Source: Thalassococcus sp. S3 (GTDB lineage: Bacteria; Pseudomonadota; Alphaproteobacteria; Rhodobacterales; Rhodobacteraceae). From it: DNA of 64,000 bases. The notes beneath the pieces were generated by a model. That model searched no databases. It saw only the letters and a list, made by a program, of their open reading frames with translations, and was not told where the DNA came from. The position numbers and the translations under genes are program-made. Below are positions 27,301-36,301 of this stretch, one piece after another; position 1 is the stretch's first letter; every line of letters starts with the position of its first letter. The stretch lies in NCBI RefSeq assembly GCF_004216475.1, contig NZ_CP022304.1, positions 1 to 64,000 of the forward strand, given 5' to 3'.

Positions 27301-28303
27301 TCAGATCGCTCCATGTCGGAAGGATGTCCCCGGGCGCGGGCCGGGCGAGGTAGATCGCGCGGGCAATGGCACGGGAGAGGCAAAGGGCGGCGGCGTGGCC
27401 GATGACGGTGAGACCGCGTTCGGCGTCGGCGGGGGGACGGGCGCCGGTGGAGAGGGCAAAGACCAGATCGCCGTCACCGGGGCTGTGGGCCGGGACGGTG
27501 GCCCGGGCGATGCCGTCATGGGCGGCGATGGCCATGCGCTGGCATTGTGCCTTGGTCAGGTCCGCATCGGTGGCCACGATGGCGATGGTGGTGTTGGCGC
27601 GCTCCATCTCGCCCAGCATGCTGGCGAGCTTGCGGCTTTCGAGATCACGGCCCAGCCCTGTCGCGGGATCGGGGCCAAGGCCGCCAAATTCGCCGTCGAT
27701 CTCGAACGGGGCGGCGTAGAAATGGCGGTCTCCGGGGGTTGTCACGCTGCCCATCGGGTTGGCCGCGACGAGGGCACCGACGGTGGTGCCATCGGGCAGG
27801 ATGAGCGAGGCGGAACCGAGCCCGCCCTTGGTCATCGCGGTGAGCGCGCCGGTCCCTGCACCGGCCGTCCCGAGGGCGAAGTCGGACCCGGCAGCGTCGA
27901 AGGCGGCACGGCCCAGGGCGGGGTAGGGGTTCCGGGTCCAGTCTTTCTGCCCTCCGTTGAGCAGATCGAAGATGATCGCACCGGGCACCAGCGGGATGAT
28001 GGCTGGGCCGACCGGATGACCGCGCCCCGCCGCGCGCAGGCCATCGACCACGCCGGAGCAGGCGTCGAGGCCGTAAGCCGACCCGCCCGCGAGGGTCAGT
28101 GCGTCAATCCTGGCCACCGATTTGTCGGGGGCGAGCAGGTCCGTTTCCCGCGTGCCGGGCGCGCCGCCCATCACGTGGACGGAGGCGGTGAAGGGCGCGT
28201 CGGCGGTCAGCACGGTGACGCCGGATTTCAGGGTGTCGTCCTGCGCGTTGCCGACATGCAGGCCGGAGACGTCGGTGATCAGGTTGCGGGGGCCGGGCTG
28301 CAT
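27293..28303 (-). CDS. P1-family (S58, DmpA-like) aminopeptidase
   Basis: 336-residue member of the DmpA/BapA family of N-terminal-nucleophile peptidases, which cut small peptides or beta-peptides after self-cleavage. N-terminal GPRNLITDVSGLHVGNAQD, LTLAGGSAYGLDACSGVVDGLRAAGRG and the GTAGAGTGALTAMTKGGLGSAS region are characteristic. The autoprocessing site is expected before a Ser/Thr near residue 230-250 but I could not fix it. It pairs with the hydrolase downstream. Confidence 0.8.
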   Translation of the reverse strand: MQPGPRNLITDVSGLHVGNAQDDTLKSGVTVLTADAPFTASVHVMGGAPGTRETDLLAPDKSVARIDALTLAGGSAYGLDACSGVVDGLRAAGRGHPVGPAIIPLVPGAIIFDLLNGGQKDWTRNPYPALGRAAFDAAGSDFALGTAGAGTGALTAMTKGGLGSASLILPDGTTVGALVAANPMGSVTTPGDRHFYAAPFEIDGEFGGLGPDPATGLGRDLESRKLASMLGEMERANTTIAIVATDADLTKAQCQRMAIAAHDGIARATVPAHSPGDGDLVFALSTGARPPADAERGLTVIGHAAALCLSRAIARAIYLARPAPGDILPTWSDLNA

Positions 28304-28321
28304 GGCGTCTGTGGGACTTTT

Positions 28322-28347
28322 CCGTATTTTTTCGAGAAGAAGGCCCC
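28322..28347 (+). repeat. Dispersed element between cupin and peptidase genes
   Basis: CCGTATTTTTTCGAGAAGAA then GGCCCC, a shorter copy of the element found after tspO, crtC and idi. Here it lies in a 45-bp gap between two genes on the minus strand. Confidence 0.6.
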
Positions 28348-28348
28348 A

Positions 28349-28702
28349 TCAGAGCCTTGGCTTGGGCGCGGCGGTCTCTGGATCACCGGTATTGGGCTCG
28401 CCCTTGGGTTCGATCAGCAGGACCTCGCATTCGGCCTTGGCGCGGGGGCGGTGGGTGACGCCTTTGGGCACGACATAGATCTCTCCGGCGCGGATGGTCT
28501 GGGGGGCCGCGCCGTCGATATCCATCACCATCTCGCCCTTGAGGACGAGGAAGAAGTCATCCGTCTCGGCATGGCTGTAATAGGGGAATTCGCCCTGAAA
28601 CTTCACCACCATCACGTCATTGTCGTTGTAATCAGCGACCACATGCGGGTCCCAATGGGTGCGGATCTGGGCCAGCTTTTCGGCGAGGTTCACGTGGCTC
28701 AT
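28349..28702 (-). CDS. Cupin-domain protein
   Basis: 117-residue single-domain cupin. The metal-binding motif 1 appears as YYSHAETDDFFLVLKGEM and motif 2 as GEIYVVPKGVTHRPRA, with His and Glu positions intact. Such small cupins bind a metal and may be isomerases, dioxygenases or sugar-acid binding proteins. ATGA overlap with the SDR stop shows an operon with that dehydrogenase. Confidence 0.8.
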   Translation of the reverse strand: MSHVNLAEKLAQIRTHWDPHVVADYNDNDVMVVKFQGEFPYYSHAETDDFFLVLKGEMVMDIDGAAPQTIRAGEIYVVPKGVTHRPRAKAECEVLLIEPKGEPNTGDPETAAPKPRL

Positions 28703-29445
28703 ATGCAGCGGCCCCCGTCGACTTCCATGCAGACGCCGGTGAGCATGCTGGCCTCGTCCGAGCAGAGGAAACAGGCGGCGTTGCCGAGGTCTTCGGGCTG
28801 GGAGAAGCGGCCCAGCGGAATGGTGGAGAGGAACTTGGCGCGGGTCTCTGGCGTGTCCTCGCCCATGAAGCTTTTCAAAAGAGGGGTTTCGCCCGCCACC
28901 GGGTTCAGTGCGTTCACCCGGATGCCGTCGGGGGCGAGCTCCACCGCCATGGTGCGGGTGGCGGTGATCATCCACCCTTTGGAGGCGTTGTACCAGTTGA
29001 GCCGGGGCCGGGGTGAGACACCGGCGGTCGAGGCGATGTTGAGAAATGTGCCCGCGCCCCGCGCTTTCATATGGGGCACCAGAGCGCGGGCGGTGAGGTA
29101 AACGGATTTCATGTTGACCTGAAAAACGCGGTCGAAATCCTCGTCCGTTATGTCTTCGAGCGGGGCGGGCATGTGGGTGACGCCCGCATTGTTGACCATG
29201 ATATCGACATGGCCGAACGTCTCGATTGCCGTATCGATCATCGCTGTGACCGAGGCTTTGTCGGATACGTCCACGCTCTGCGCCACGGCAGGGCTGCCGA
29301 TCTCGGCGGCAAAGCCGGCGGCCCCTTCGGCATTGATGTCGGCGATCATGACACGCGCGCCTTCGGCGGCGAATTTGCGCACGATGCCAGCGCCGAAGCC
29401 CGAGGCGCCTCCGGTCACGATGGCGGTTTTGTCGGCAAGTCTCAT
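28699..29445 (-). CDS. SDR-family oxidoreductase
   Basis: 248-residue classical short-chain dehydrogenase. Cofactor motif TGGASGFGAGI (about 11-21), NNAGVTH (about 87), catalytic Ser region and YNASKGW (Tyr/Lys at about 151-155). An acidic residue after the second strand (MIADINAEG) suggests NAD(H). Substrate unknown; the C terminus resembles glucose/3-oxoacyl-type SDRs. Confidence 0.85.
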   Translation of the reverse strand: MRLADKTAIVTGGASGFGAGIVRKFAAEGARVMIADINAEGAAGFAAEIGSPAVAQSVDVSDKASVTAMIDTAIETFGHVDIMVNNAGVTHMPAPLEDITDEDFDRVFQVNMKSVYLTARALVPHMKARGAGTFLNIASTAGVSPRPRLNWYNASKGWMITATRTMAVELAPDGIRVNALNPVAGETPLLKSFMGEDTPETRAKFLSTIPLGRFSQPEDLGNAACFLCSDEASMLTGVCMEVDGGRCI

Positions 29446-29567
29446 CAGCGTCCCTCCCTTGATGGCAGAGAACGGGATTGATGGCGGAGGGGCAAGGGGG
29501 TTTGACGAGATTGTCGTCTATCTGCGCGTTGAGGGCGGCCAGCATAACGGAGCCTGCGCCCGGTGCG

Positions 29568-31019
29568 CTAGCCGTGAAAGCTGGCCACGGTCTTGAGTTG
29601 AGAAAAGCCGTAAAGGGCCTCGAAGCCTTTCTCACGACCATGGCCGGATTTGCCGACCCCGCCGAAGGGCAGTTCCACGCCGCCGCCCGCACCGTAATTG
29701 TTCACAAAAACCTGCCCGGCATGCAAGGCTCTGGCCAGCCGCATCTGGCGCGCTCCGTCCCGGGTCCAGATCGAGGCGACGAGACCGTAATCGGTGCTGT
29801 TGGCGATGCGCAGCGCTTCGGCCTCGTCGGTGAAGGGGATCAGGACCTGAACGGGGCCGAAGATCTCATCCCGTGCAAGGGTGTGGTCGGGCGGGACATC
29901 GGAAAAGAGCGTGGGACGGATATAGGCGCCCGCTTCGGGCGCGTCGGCGTGCAGAACGCCCTGGGCGGCGATGGGAAGGTCACGGCCCTTGGCAAGGAAG
30001 CCGGACACGATGTCTTTCTGACGGGTCGAGATGAGGGGGCCGACCCGCAGATCCTCGGTCGCCGGGCCGACGGTCAGCGCGGCATAGGCCTCGGCCATGC
30101 GGCTCTGAACGGCGTCATAGACCCCTTTTTGGACCAGAATTCGGGAGGAGGCGGAGCAGGTCTGACCGGCATTCTGGATCCCGGCACTGACCAGGAAGGG
30201 CAGTGCGGCGTCGAGATCGGCATCGTCAAAGACAAGCTGGGGGGATTTGCCACCCAATTCCAAAGTGACGGGCACGACATTACGCCCCGCGGCCTGCTGG
30301 ACAAGGGCGCCGGTCGCAACGGAGCCGGTGAAGGAGATGTGGTGTATTCCGGCATGGCCGCTGAGGGCCGCCCCGGCCTCGGCCCCCAGACCGGGCACCA
30401 CGTTCAAGGCGCCGGCGGGCAGACCGGCCTCCAGCGCAAGATGCGCGAAGGCGAGGGCGGTCAGGCAAGCCTCTTCGGCGGGTTTCAGGACGCAGGCATT
30501 TCCCATCGCCAGAGCCGCGCCGACGGAGCGGCCGATGATCTGCATCGGATAGTTCCAGGGAACGATATGGCCGGTTACGCCATGCGGCTCCCGCAGAGTA
30601 TAGACGGTATAGCCGTCGAGATAGGGAATGGTCTCTCCCATCACCTTGTCGGCGGCGCCCCCGTAGAATTCCATATAGCGGGCAAGGGCCAAGGCGTCGG
30701 CGCGCGCCTGGCTGAGCGGTTTGCCGACATCCAAAGCCTCGATCAGGGCCAGATCATCGGCCCGCGCGGTGACGAGCGTTCCGATGCGCATGAGGATCCG
30801 CCCCCGTTCTGCCGCGGTCATGCGCCCCCATGCGCCCGCCCGCGCAGTATGCGCAGCGGCGATTGCGGCGTCGATGTCCTGGGCGCCGCCCCGGGCGATT
30901 TGCGCCAGCTTGCTGCCATCGGACGGATTGATCAGATCAAGCGTCTGGCCGGAGGCAGGAGGGCGCCAGTCCGAACCGACAAGACAGAGCGATGGGTCGA
31001 ACCAGAGGGGCAAGGACAT
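29568..31019 (-). CDS. Aldehyde dehydrogenase
   Basis: 483-residue NAD(P)-dependent aldehyde dehydrogenase. Visible motifs: IVPWNYPMQI, SFTGSVATGALVQQAAGRNVVPVTLELGGKSPQLVFDDADLDAAL (general-base Glu in ELGGKSP), the catalytic cysteine in NAGQTCSASSR, and EIFGPVQVLIPF. The ATG at 31019 was preferred over the upstream in-frame start at 31172. It is in the same direction as the SDR, 122 bp upstream of it. Its 181-bp upstream gap contains a short GAGC tandem repeat (31048-31063) and no gene. Confidence 0.9.
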   Translation of the reverse strand: MSLPLWFDPSLCLVGSDWRPPASGQTLDLINPSDGSKLAQIARGGAQDIDAAIAAAHTARAGAWGRMTAAERGRILMRIGTLVTARADDLALIEALDVGKPLSQARADALALARYMEFYGGAADKVMGETIPYLDGYTVYTLREPHGVTGHIVPWNYPMQIIGRSVGAALAMGNACVLKPAEEACLTALAFAHLALEAGLPAGALNVVPGLGAEAGAALSGHAGIHHISFTGSVATGALVQQAAGRNVVPVTLELGGKSPQLVFDDADLDAALPFLVSAGIQNAGQTCSASSRILVQKGVYDAVQSRMAEAYAALTVGPATEDLRVGPLISTRQKDIVSGFLAKGRDLPIAAQGVLHADAPEAGAYIRPTLFSDVPPDHTLARDEIFGPVQVLIPFTDEAEALRIANSTDYGLVASIWTRDGARQMRLARALHAGQVFVNNYGAGGGVELPFGGVGKSGHGREKGFEALYGFSQLKTVASFHG

Positions 31020-31200
31020 AAGGGGCCTGCGATCTTGATGTTGTCTTCGAGCGAGCGAGCGAGCGGGGCGCGGCATGCGGCCGCTGATGTGGCCGCCTGT
31101 CATGCCTCTTTGCCCCTGGGCACCAAACTGCATTGCGTGGGTGGAAGCAAGGGCAGGTCGATCCGCGACCATCGGGTCAGAGGACTTTTCGGCGGGCAGG

Positions 31201-31662
31201 TCAGGGGCTGACGCGGAACGTGAAACTGTGGGATTGGTACGGCGTCAGAGGGGGACCCTTCCGCAGCTGCCGGACGGAGGGCAGAGATGGAAGGCAATGG
31301 TCCCAGAACGGCGCGGCCGAGGCGGAGCCGGCGGCCACACCCAGGATCCAGGAGCCGGGAAAGTGGCGCAGGGTAAGATCGACGGCCTGCACCCCGAGGC
31401 CTTGCCGGCGATGATCGGGGGTGATGTAGAATTCCGCCAGTTCCCGCCGTCCGGAAGGTTCGTCCCGCACCAGGGCAAATCCCATCGGGATGGCGCCATT
31501 GAGCAGGGTCAGCGCATGGCGACCTGCGTCCGTCCACACGTCGTCGTTGTAGTCGGGTCCGGGAGCGGGCAGGTGGGGCACCAGCTCGGCGAAATAGGGG
31601 ACCATCAGGCTGTGAAGCCAGGCCCTGTCGGCTTCGGGTGTTGGCAGGATACGGACGGTCAT
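31201..31662 (-). CDS. GNAT-family acetyltransferase
   Basis: 153-residue GCN5-type N-acetyltransferase fold: AEFYITPDHRRQGLGVQAVDLTLRHFPGSWILGVA contains the acetyl-CoA loop (R-R-Q-G-L-G). It is coupled to the ABC ATPase upstream by an ATGA overlap, so it may modify something related to the transported peptide or amine. Confidence 0.8.
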   Translation of the reverse strand: MTVRILPTPEADRAWLHSLMVPYFAELVPHLPAPGPDYNDDVWTDAGRHALTLLNGAIPMGFALVRDEPSGRRELAEFYITPDHRRQGLGVQAVDLTLRHFPGSWILGVAAGSASAAPFWDHCLPSLPSVRQLRKGPPLTPYQSHSFTFRVSP

Positions 31663-33287
31663 GCGGCCCCCAATTGCGGCAGCCGCGGTGCGGCGGCGAT
31701 CAGGCTTTGCGTATAGGGATGTGCGGGCGAGGTGAAGACCTCTTCGGTGGGGCCCTGTTCGACGATCTCCCCGGCTTTCATGACCAGAACGCGGTCGGTG
31801 ACACGACGCACGACGCTGAGGTCGTGGCTGATGAAGAGGTAGCTGAGCTGATATTCGCCACAGAGGCGGGCCATCAGATCGAGGATCTGGGCGCGGACGG
31901 AGACGTCGAGCGCGCTGACGGCCTCGTCAAAGAGGATCAGCTCGGGGCGGATGATCAGGGCGCGGGCGATGGCGATCCGCTGGCGCTGCCCGCCGGAGAA
32001 TTGGTGGATGTATTTGGTGGCGTCGTCGGGGGAGAGGCCGACGGCGGTCAGGGCCTCGGCGATGGCCTGTTGCAGCGCGTCCCCGCGGGGACGGTCGTGA
32101 AGCAAATGGAAGGGTTCGGTGATCAGCCGGTCGACGCGGTGGCGGGGATTGAAACTGCCGAAGGGATCCTGGAAGACCACCTGCATCTTGCGCCGCACGG
32201 CAAGGTTGGGCTGGTGGCCGGAGAAGACCGGTTCGCCCGCGAGGCGGATGTCGCCGGATTGCACCTCTTCAAGCCCGAGGATGGCGCGGGTGAGGGTGGA
32301 CTTGCCGCAGCCCGATTCGCCTACGAGACCAAGGCGTTCGCCGCGTTCGAGTGTGAAGCTGACGTTGTTGACGGCGCGGAAGTGGCGTTGGGGTGCAAAG
32401 AGGCGGGTGCGGGGCAGGCGGTAGTCACGGCAGACATCGGTGACTTCGAGGAATGGCGCGGGTGCTGGGCGTGGGGGCAGGGTGACGGGGTGGTCGGAGG
32501 CTTCGAACAGCATTTTCGTATAGGGATGCTGCATGTGCCGGAGGAGGTGCTGTGTGGGGTCGGCCTCCACCACTTCGCCCAGACGCATGACGGTGATGCG
32601 GTCGGCCATGTCGGCCACGACGGCGAGGTCATGGGTGATCATCAGGAGGCCCATGCCGTCTTCTTTGACCAGCTGTTTGAGGAGCGCGAGGATCTGGGCC
32701 TGGGTGGTGACGTCGAGCGCGGTCGTGGGTTCATCGGCGATGAGGAGTTTAGGGCGAAGCGCGATGGCCATGGCGATGACGACGCGCTGACGCTGGCCGC
32801 CGCTGAGCTCATGCGGGTAGCGGGTGAGGGGGAATCGGTCTTCGGGCAGGCCGACGCGGGTGAGGACCTCACGGGTCCGCTCTTTCGCCCTTGCGGGCGG
32901 CATCGCTGCGTGGGTGAGGATCGTCTCGGCCACCTGATCGCCGATGGTCTGGACGGGGTTCAGGGCGGTCATGGGCTCCTGGAAGATCATGCCCACGTCA
33001 TTGCCGCGGATGGCACACATCTGCGGTTCGGTGGCCTTCAGGATGTCGGTGCCGTCGAGGGTGATTTGACCGTGGCTCCGCGCGCCCTGCGGCAGGAGTT
33101 GCATCACGGCGAGGGCGGTCATGGACTTGCCGGAGCCGCTTTCGCCGGTGACGGCGACGATCTCACCGGGTGCGATCTTCAGAGAGATGTCCTTGAGTAT
33201 GGGGGTGGCGTGGATCGTGAGGGACAGGTTCTGGATGGAGAGTAGCTCGGTTTGGCGCGGCGCTTCGCCTTGTTGTGACACCGTCAT
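31659..33287 (-). CDS. Oligopeptide-type ABC transporter ATPase, DppD-DppF fusion
   Basis: 542 residues with two complete ABC domains. First: Walker A GESGSGKS (about 50), signature LSGGQRQRV, Walker [13 protein letters not shown]. Second: GESGCGKS (about 315), [21 protein letters not shown]. Each domain has the C-terminal oligopeptide extension ([34 protein letters not shown]). It energises the two permeases upstream, each coupled by ATGA overlap. A parS-like palindrome lies inside at 32079. Confidence 0.92.
   Translation of the reverse strand: MTVSQQGEAPRQTELLSIQNLSLTIHATPILKDISLKIAPGEIVAVTGESGSGKSMTALAVMQLLPQGARSHGQITLDGTDILKATEPQMCAIRGNDVGMIFQEPMTALNPVQTIGDQVAETILTHAAMPPARAKERTREVLTRVGLPEDRFPLTRYPHELSGGQRQRVVIAMAIALRPKLLIADEPTTALDVTTQAQILALLKQLVKEDGMGLLMITHDLAVVADMADRITVMRLGEVVEADPTQHLLRHMQHPYTKMLFEASDHPVTLPPRPAPAPFLEVTDVCRDYRLPRTRLFAPQRHFRAVNNVSFTLERGERLGLVGESGCGKSTLTRAILGLEEVQSGDIRLAGEPVFSGHQPNLAVRRKMQVVFQDPFGSFNPRHRVDRLITEPFHLLHDRPRGDALQQAIAEALTAVGLSPDDATKYIHQFSGGQRQRIAIARALIIRPELILFDEAVSALDVSVRAQILDLMARLCGEYQLSYLFISHDLSVVRRVTDRVLVMKAGEIVEQGPTEEVFTSPAHPYTQSLIAAAPRLPQLGAA
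32079..32092. other. parS-like palindrome, copy 7 (inside ABC ATPase gene)
   Basis: Perfect GTCCCCGCGGGGAC, about 27 kb away from the parAB cluster of sites, in the second ATPase domain (DRPRGDALQ). Confidence 0.45.
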
Positions 33288-34099
33288 GTCCGCGCCACCC
33301 TGAGCTTTGGGTCGAGCCAGTCGCGCAGGCCGTCTCCCATCAGGTTCAGCCCCAGCACGGTCAGGATGATTGCGCATCCGGGGATGAGGGCGAGATGCGG
33401 CGCGAGGCTGACCATCGTCTGGGCATCGGCCAGCATGCGGCCCCAGCTGGGCGTGGGCGGCTGCGCGCCGAGGCCCACGTAAGACAGCGCCGCCTCGGCG
33501 AGGATGCCGAGGGAGAACTGGATTGTGCCTTGTACGATCAACAGGTTGGTGACGTTGGGCAGGATATGCTCGGCACTGATGCGGGTGGCGGATTTTCCGG
33601 CGACACGCGCGGCGAGGATGAATTCGCGTTGCCAGAGGCTGAGTGCTGCACCGCGGGTGATGCGGGCGAAGACGGGGATGTTGAAGATGCCGATGGCGAT
33701 AATCGCGTTCACGGCACTGGGGCCGAAGACAGCGGTGATCAGGATGGCAATGACCAGTGACGGGAAGGCAAAGATTAGGTCGTTGCCGCGCATGATGATC
33801 TCATCGAGCCATCCGCCGCTGCGGGCGGCTGCCGCAAGGCCGAGGGGCACGCCTAGAATGATGCCGATACCGACGGCCACGAGGGCCACGGCGATGGAGG
33901 TCCGCGCGCCCACCATGATCATCGACAGCATGTCACGTCCGAAGTGATCGGTGCCCAGAAGATGCGTGCCGTTCGGTGTCTGCAGGCGGGCGGGGATGTT
34001 CATCGACGCGTGATCGAAGGGCGTCCAGAGGAACGACAGGAGGGCGGCGGCCACGAAAATGGCTGTGAGGAGCGCGCCGAGGATCAGGTTGCGCGTCAT
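33284..34099 (-). CDS. Oligopeptide-type ABC transporter permease (DppC/OppC family)
   Basis: 271-residue inner-membrane permease, with an N-terminal span (LILGALLTAIFVAAALLSFLW), the periplasmic TPNGTHLLGTDHFGRDMLSMIM segment typical of DppC, and the EAA-type loop AARVAGKSATRISAEHILPN. It forms the channel with the DppB-type permease. Confidence 0.9.
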   Translation of the reverse strand: MTRNLILGALLTAIFVAAALLSFLWTPFDHASMNIPARLQTPNGTHLLGTDHFGRDMLSMIMVGARTSIAVALVAVGIGIILGVPLGLAAAARSGGWLDEIIMRGNDLIFAFPSLVIAILITAVFGPSAVNAIIAIGIFNIPVFARITRGAALSLWQREFILAARVAGKSATRISAEHILPNVTNLLIVQGTIQFSLGILAEAALSYVGLGAQPPTPSWGRMLADAQTMVSLAPHLALIPGCAIILTVLGLNLMGDGLRDWLDPKLRVART

Positions 34100-35043
34100 G
34101 TCCGGGACCTCAGCCGCGGGTCGACGGCCGCATAGGCGAGATCGACGAGGAAGTTCACGAGGATCACGGCGAAGACGAGGAGCATGACGACCGATTCCAC
34201 AACGATCAGATCGCGGGAGCTGATCGATTGGAAGATCAGACGGCCAAGGCCGGGCAGGTAGAAAACCTGTTCGATAATGATGGCACCGGCGAGCAGGAAG
34301 GAGAATTGAAGACCGATGATGGTCAGGACGGGGATCAGCGCGTTGCGCACGCCGTGTCGCCAGAGGGCCTGGCGGCGGGAAAGGCCCTTGGCCCGGGCGG
34401 TGCGCATGAAATCCTCACCCAGGATATCGAGGAGCGACGAGCGCATCACGCGGGCGAGGATCGCGGCTTGGGGGAGAGCCAGCGCGATGGCGGGCAGGGT
34501 CAGGGCATGCAGGCCGGTCCAGAGACCCTGATCCCAACCGGGAAAGCCACCCGCGCTGAACCAGCGCAGGTTGATGGCGAAGACCAGCACCAGCATCATC
34601 GCGAACCAGAAATTCGGGATCGCGACGCCCAGTTGGGTGGCGCCCATCACGGTGACATCGCCGGCCTGTCCCCGCCGGGACGCGGCGTAAATGCCGGCGG
34701 GAAAGGCGATGAGTGTGGAGAGCGTCAGGGCATAGAGCGCCAGAGGCAGGGAGACCCAGAGACGGTCGGCCACCATCTCTGCCACCGGGGTCCGGTAGGT
34801 GTAGGAGGTGCCGAAATCGCCCGTGAGCATACCGCCCACCCAGTCGAGATATCGCTGCCATTTGGGCACGTCGAGGCCAAGCTCGGCCCGCAGGGCCGCG
34901 AGCGTTTCGGGCTGCGCGTTGACCCCGAGCATGAAGGAAGCCGGATCGCCCGGTGCCACCTCGATCACAAAGAAGATGATCAGGCTGGCGACGGCCAGGC
35001 TGATGATCAGAGAGAGCAGGCGTTTGAGCGTATATCGCAGCAT
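34096..35043 (-). CDS. Oligopeptide-type ABC transporter permease (DppB/OppB family)
   Basis: 315-residue permease with six predicted spans, N-terminal LRYTLKRLLSLIISLAVASLIIFF and EAA loop FMRTARAKGLSRRQALWRHGVRNALIPVL. First gene of the dppB-dppC-dppDF-gnat operon. No periplasmic binding protein gene adjoins it in this window. A one-mismatch parS-like site lies inside (34668-34681, GTCCCCGCCGGGAC). Confidence 0.9.
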   Translation of the reverse strand: MLRYTLKRLLSLIISLAVASLIIFFVIEVAPGDPASFMLGVNAQPETLAALRAELGLDVPKWQRYLDWVGGMLTGDFGTSYTYRTPVAEMVADRLWVSLPLALYALTLSTLIAFPAGIYAASRRGQAGDVTVMGATQLGVAIPNFWFAMMLVLVFAINLRWFSAGGFPGWDQGLWTGLHALTLPAIALALPQAAILARVMRSSLLDILGEDFMRTARAKGLSRRQALWRHGVRNALIPVLTIIGLQFSFLLAGAIIIEQVFYLPGLGRLIFQSISSRDLIVVESVVMLLVFAVILVNFLVDLAYAAVDPRLRSRT

Positions 35044-35121
35044 TCTCCGCGCACGTTAGGGGCGGGCAAGGCGGCGGTCCATAGGGTTGTTTGCGCGCGC
35101 GACGGCCTTAGCTTGGCCGCT

Positions 35122-36243
35122 ATGCTGGACCAGCCCCTGTTCATCGGATCGGAGATTTACCGTCATTCAAGTTACGGCGGGTGGCATCCCTTGCGGGTGC
35201 CGCGTGTATCGACCGTGATGGATCTGAGCCGCGCGCTGGGGTGGTTGCCGGATGCGCAATATGTGCTGTCTCCGCGCGCCAAGCCCAAGGCTTTGATATC
35301 CTGGCACGATCCGGATTATGTCGCGGCGCTTCAACGGGCGGAAGAGGCGCAGGAGGCTGGTGCGGAGGACCGGGCGCGGTTTCATATCGGAACGGTGTCC
35401 AACCCGGTTTTCCCGGAGATTTTTCGCAGGCCGGCCACAGCGGCGGGCGGGTCGATGCTGGCAGGCGAGCTGCTGGCGGAGGGGGGCATCGTCTATCACC
35501 CGGCAGGCGGGACACATCATGGAATGCCGGGGCGGGCAAACGGCTTTTGTTATCTCAACGATCCGGTTCTGGCGATGCTGAGCCTCAGGCATCACCGGGT
35601 ACGGCGGCTGCTCTACCTCGATATCGACGCGCATCACCCGGATGGCGTGGAGGTGGGTTTTGCCGGCGACCCCGACTGCCTGATGATCTCGATCCACGAG
35701 GAAAACCTGTGGCCCAAGACCGGGCTGCTGGAGGAGGATGCGGGCGGATCGGCGCTGAACCTGCCGGTGCCGCGTGGCTTCAATGACAGCGAAATGTCGT
35801 TTGTCCTGAACGCTCTGATCCTGCCTGTAATTGACCGGTTCCGGCCCGATGCCATCGTTCTGCAATGCGGGGCGGACGGGGTGGAGGAAGACCCGCTGGC
35901 GCATCTGGCGCTTTCCAACCAGGCGCATTGGGAGGTTGTGCGATCCCTGATGGGTCTGGCGCCCCGGCTGCTGGTTCTGGGCGGGGGCGGATACAATCCA
36001 TGGACGGTCGGGCGGCTCTGGACGGGGGTCTGGGGCGTGCTGAGCGGTCGGGACGTGCCGGAGCGCTTGCCCAAAGATGCAGAAGACGTGCTCAGAGCGC
36101 TAGAATTTCGCGGCAACCGGAGGAGGCGGGATCCGGGGGAGCATCTTTTTACCACGCTGGCGGATCAGCCGAGATCCGGTGCGGTGCGGCCCGAGATCCG
36201 GGAGCGTGTGGGCGTTCTGGCGCGACGTGCGCTGCCGTCCTGA
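35122..36243 (+). CDS. Histone-deacetylase-like amidohydrolase (AcuC/HDAC superfamily)
   Basis: 373-residue zinc amidohydrolase fold. Active-site blocks: HPAGGTHHGMPGRANGFCYLND (paired histidines), YLDIDAHHPDGVEVGF (zinc Asp/His), FRPDAIVLQCGADGVEEDPLAHLALS (second zinc Asp) and LGGGGYNPWTVGRLW (transition-state region). Bacterial members deacetylate acetyl-CoA synthetase, polyamines or small amides; which one applies is unclear. It is divergent from the dpp-like operon across a 78-bp gap. Confidence 0.85.
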   Translation: MLDQPLFIGSEIYRHSSYGGWHPLRVPRVSTVMDLSRALGWLPDAQYVLSPRAKPKALISWHDPDYVAALQRAEEAQEAGAEDRARFHIGTVSNPVFPEIFRRPATAAGGSMLAGELLAEGGIVYHPAGGTHHGMPGRANGFCYLNDPVLAMLSLRHHRVRRLLYLDIDAHHPDGVEVGFAGDPDCLMISIHEENLWPKTGLLEEDAGGSALNLPVPRGFNDSEMSFVLNALILPVIDRFRPDAIVLQCGADGVEEDPLAHLALSNQAHWEVVRSLMGLAPRLLVLGGGGYNPWTVGRLWTGVWGVLSGRDVPERLPKDAEDVLRALEFRGNRRRRDPGEHLFTTLADQPRSGAVRPEIRERVGVLARRALPS

Positions 36244-36301
36244 CAGCCGATCCATTATCCGCCACGTCTGGGATCAACCGCGAGAGAGCTGCGCTTCTTC
36301 A

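Noticed and set aside
31048..31064. GAGC tandem tetranucleotide as a functional repeat
   Set aside because: Only about four units with no neighbouring repeats; probably a chance run in GC-rich DNA.
31638..33245. 535-residue plus-strand frame opposite the ABC ATPase
   Set aside because: Gly/Glu/Asp-rich reverse translation of the ATPase gene; the ATPase has two complete ABC motif sets.
34228..35121. N-terminal extension of the HDAC-like frame upstream of 35122
   Set aside because: It is antisense to dppB and unlike any HDAC; the ATG at 35122 begins the conserved domain.
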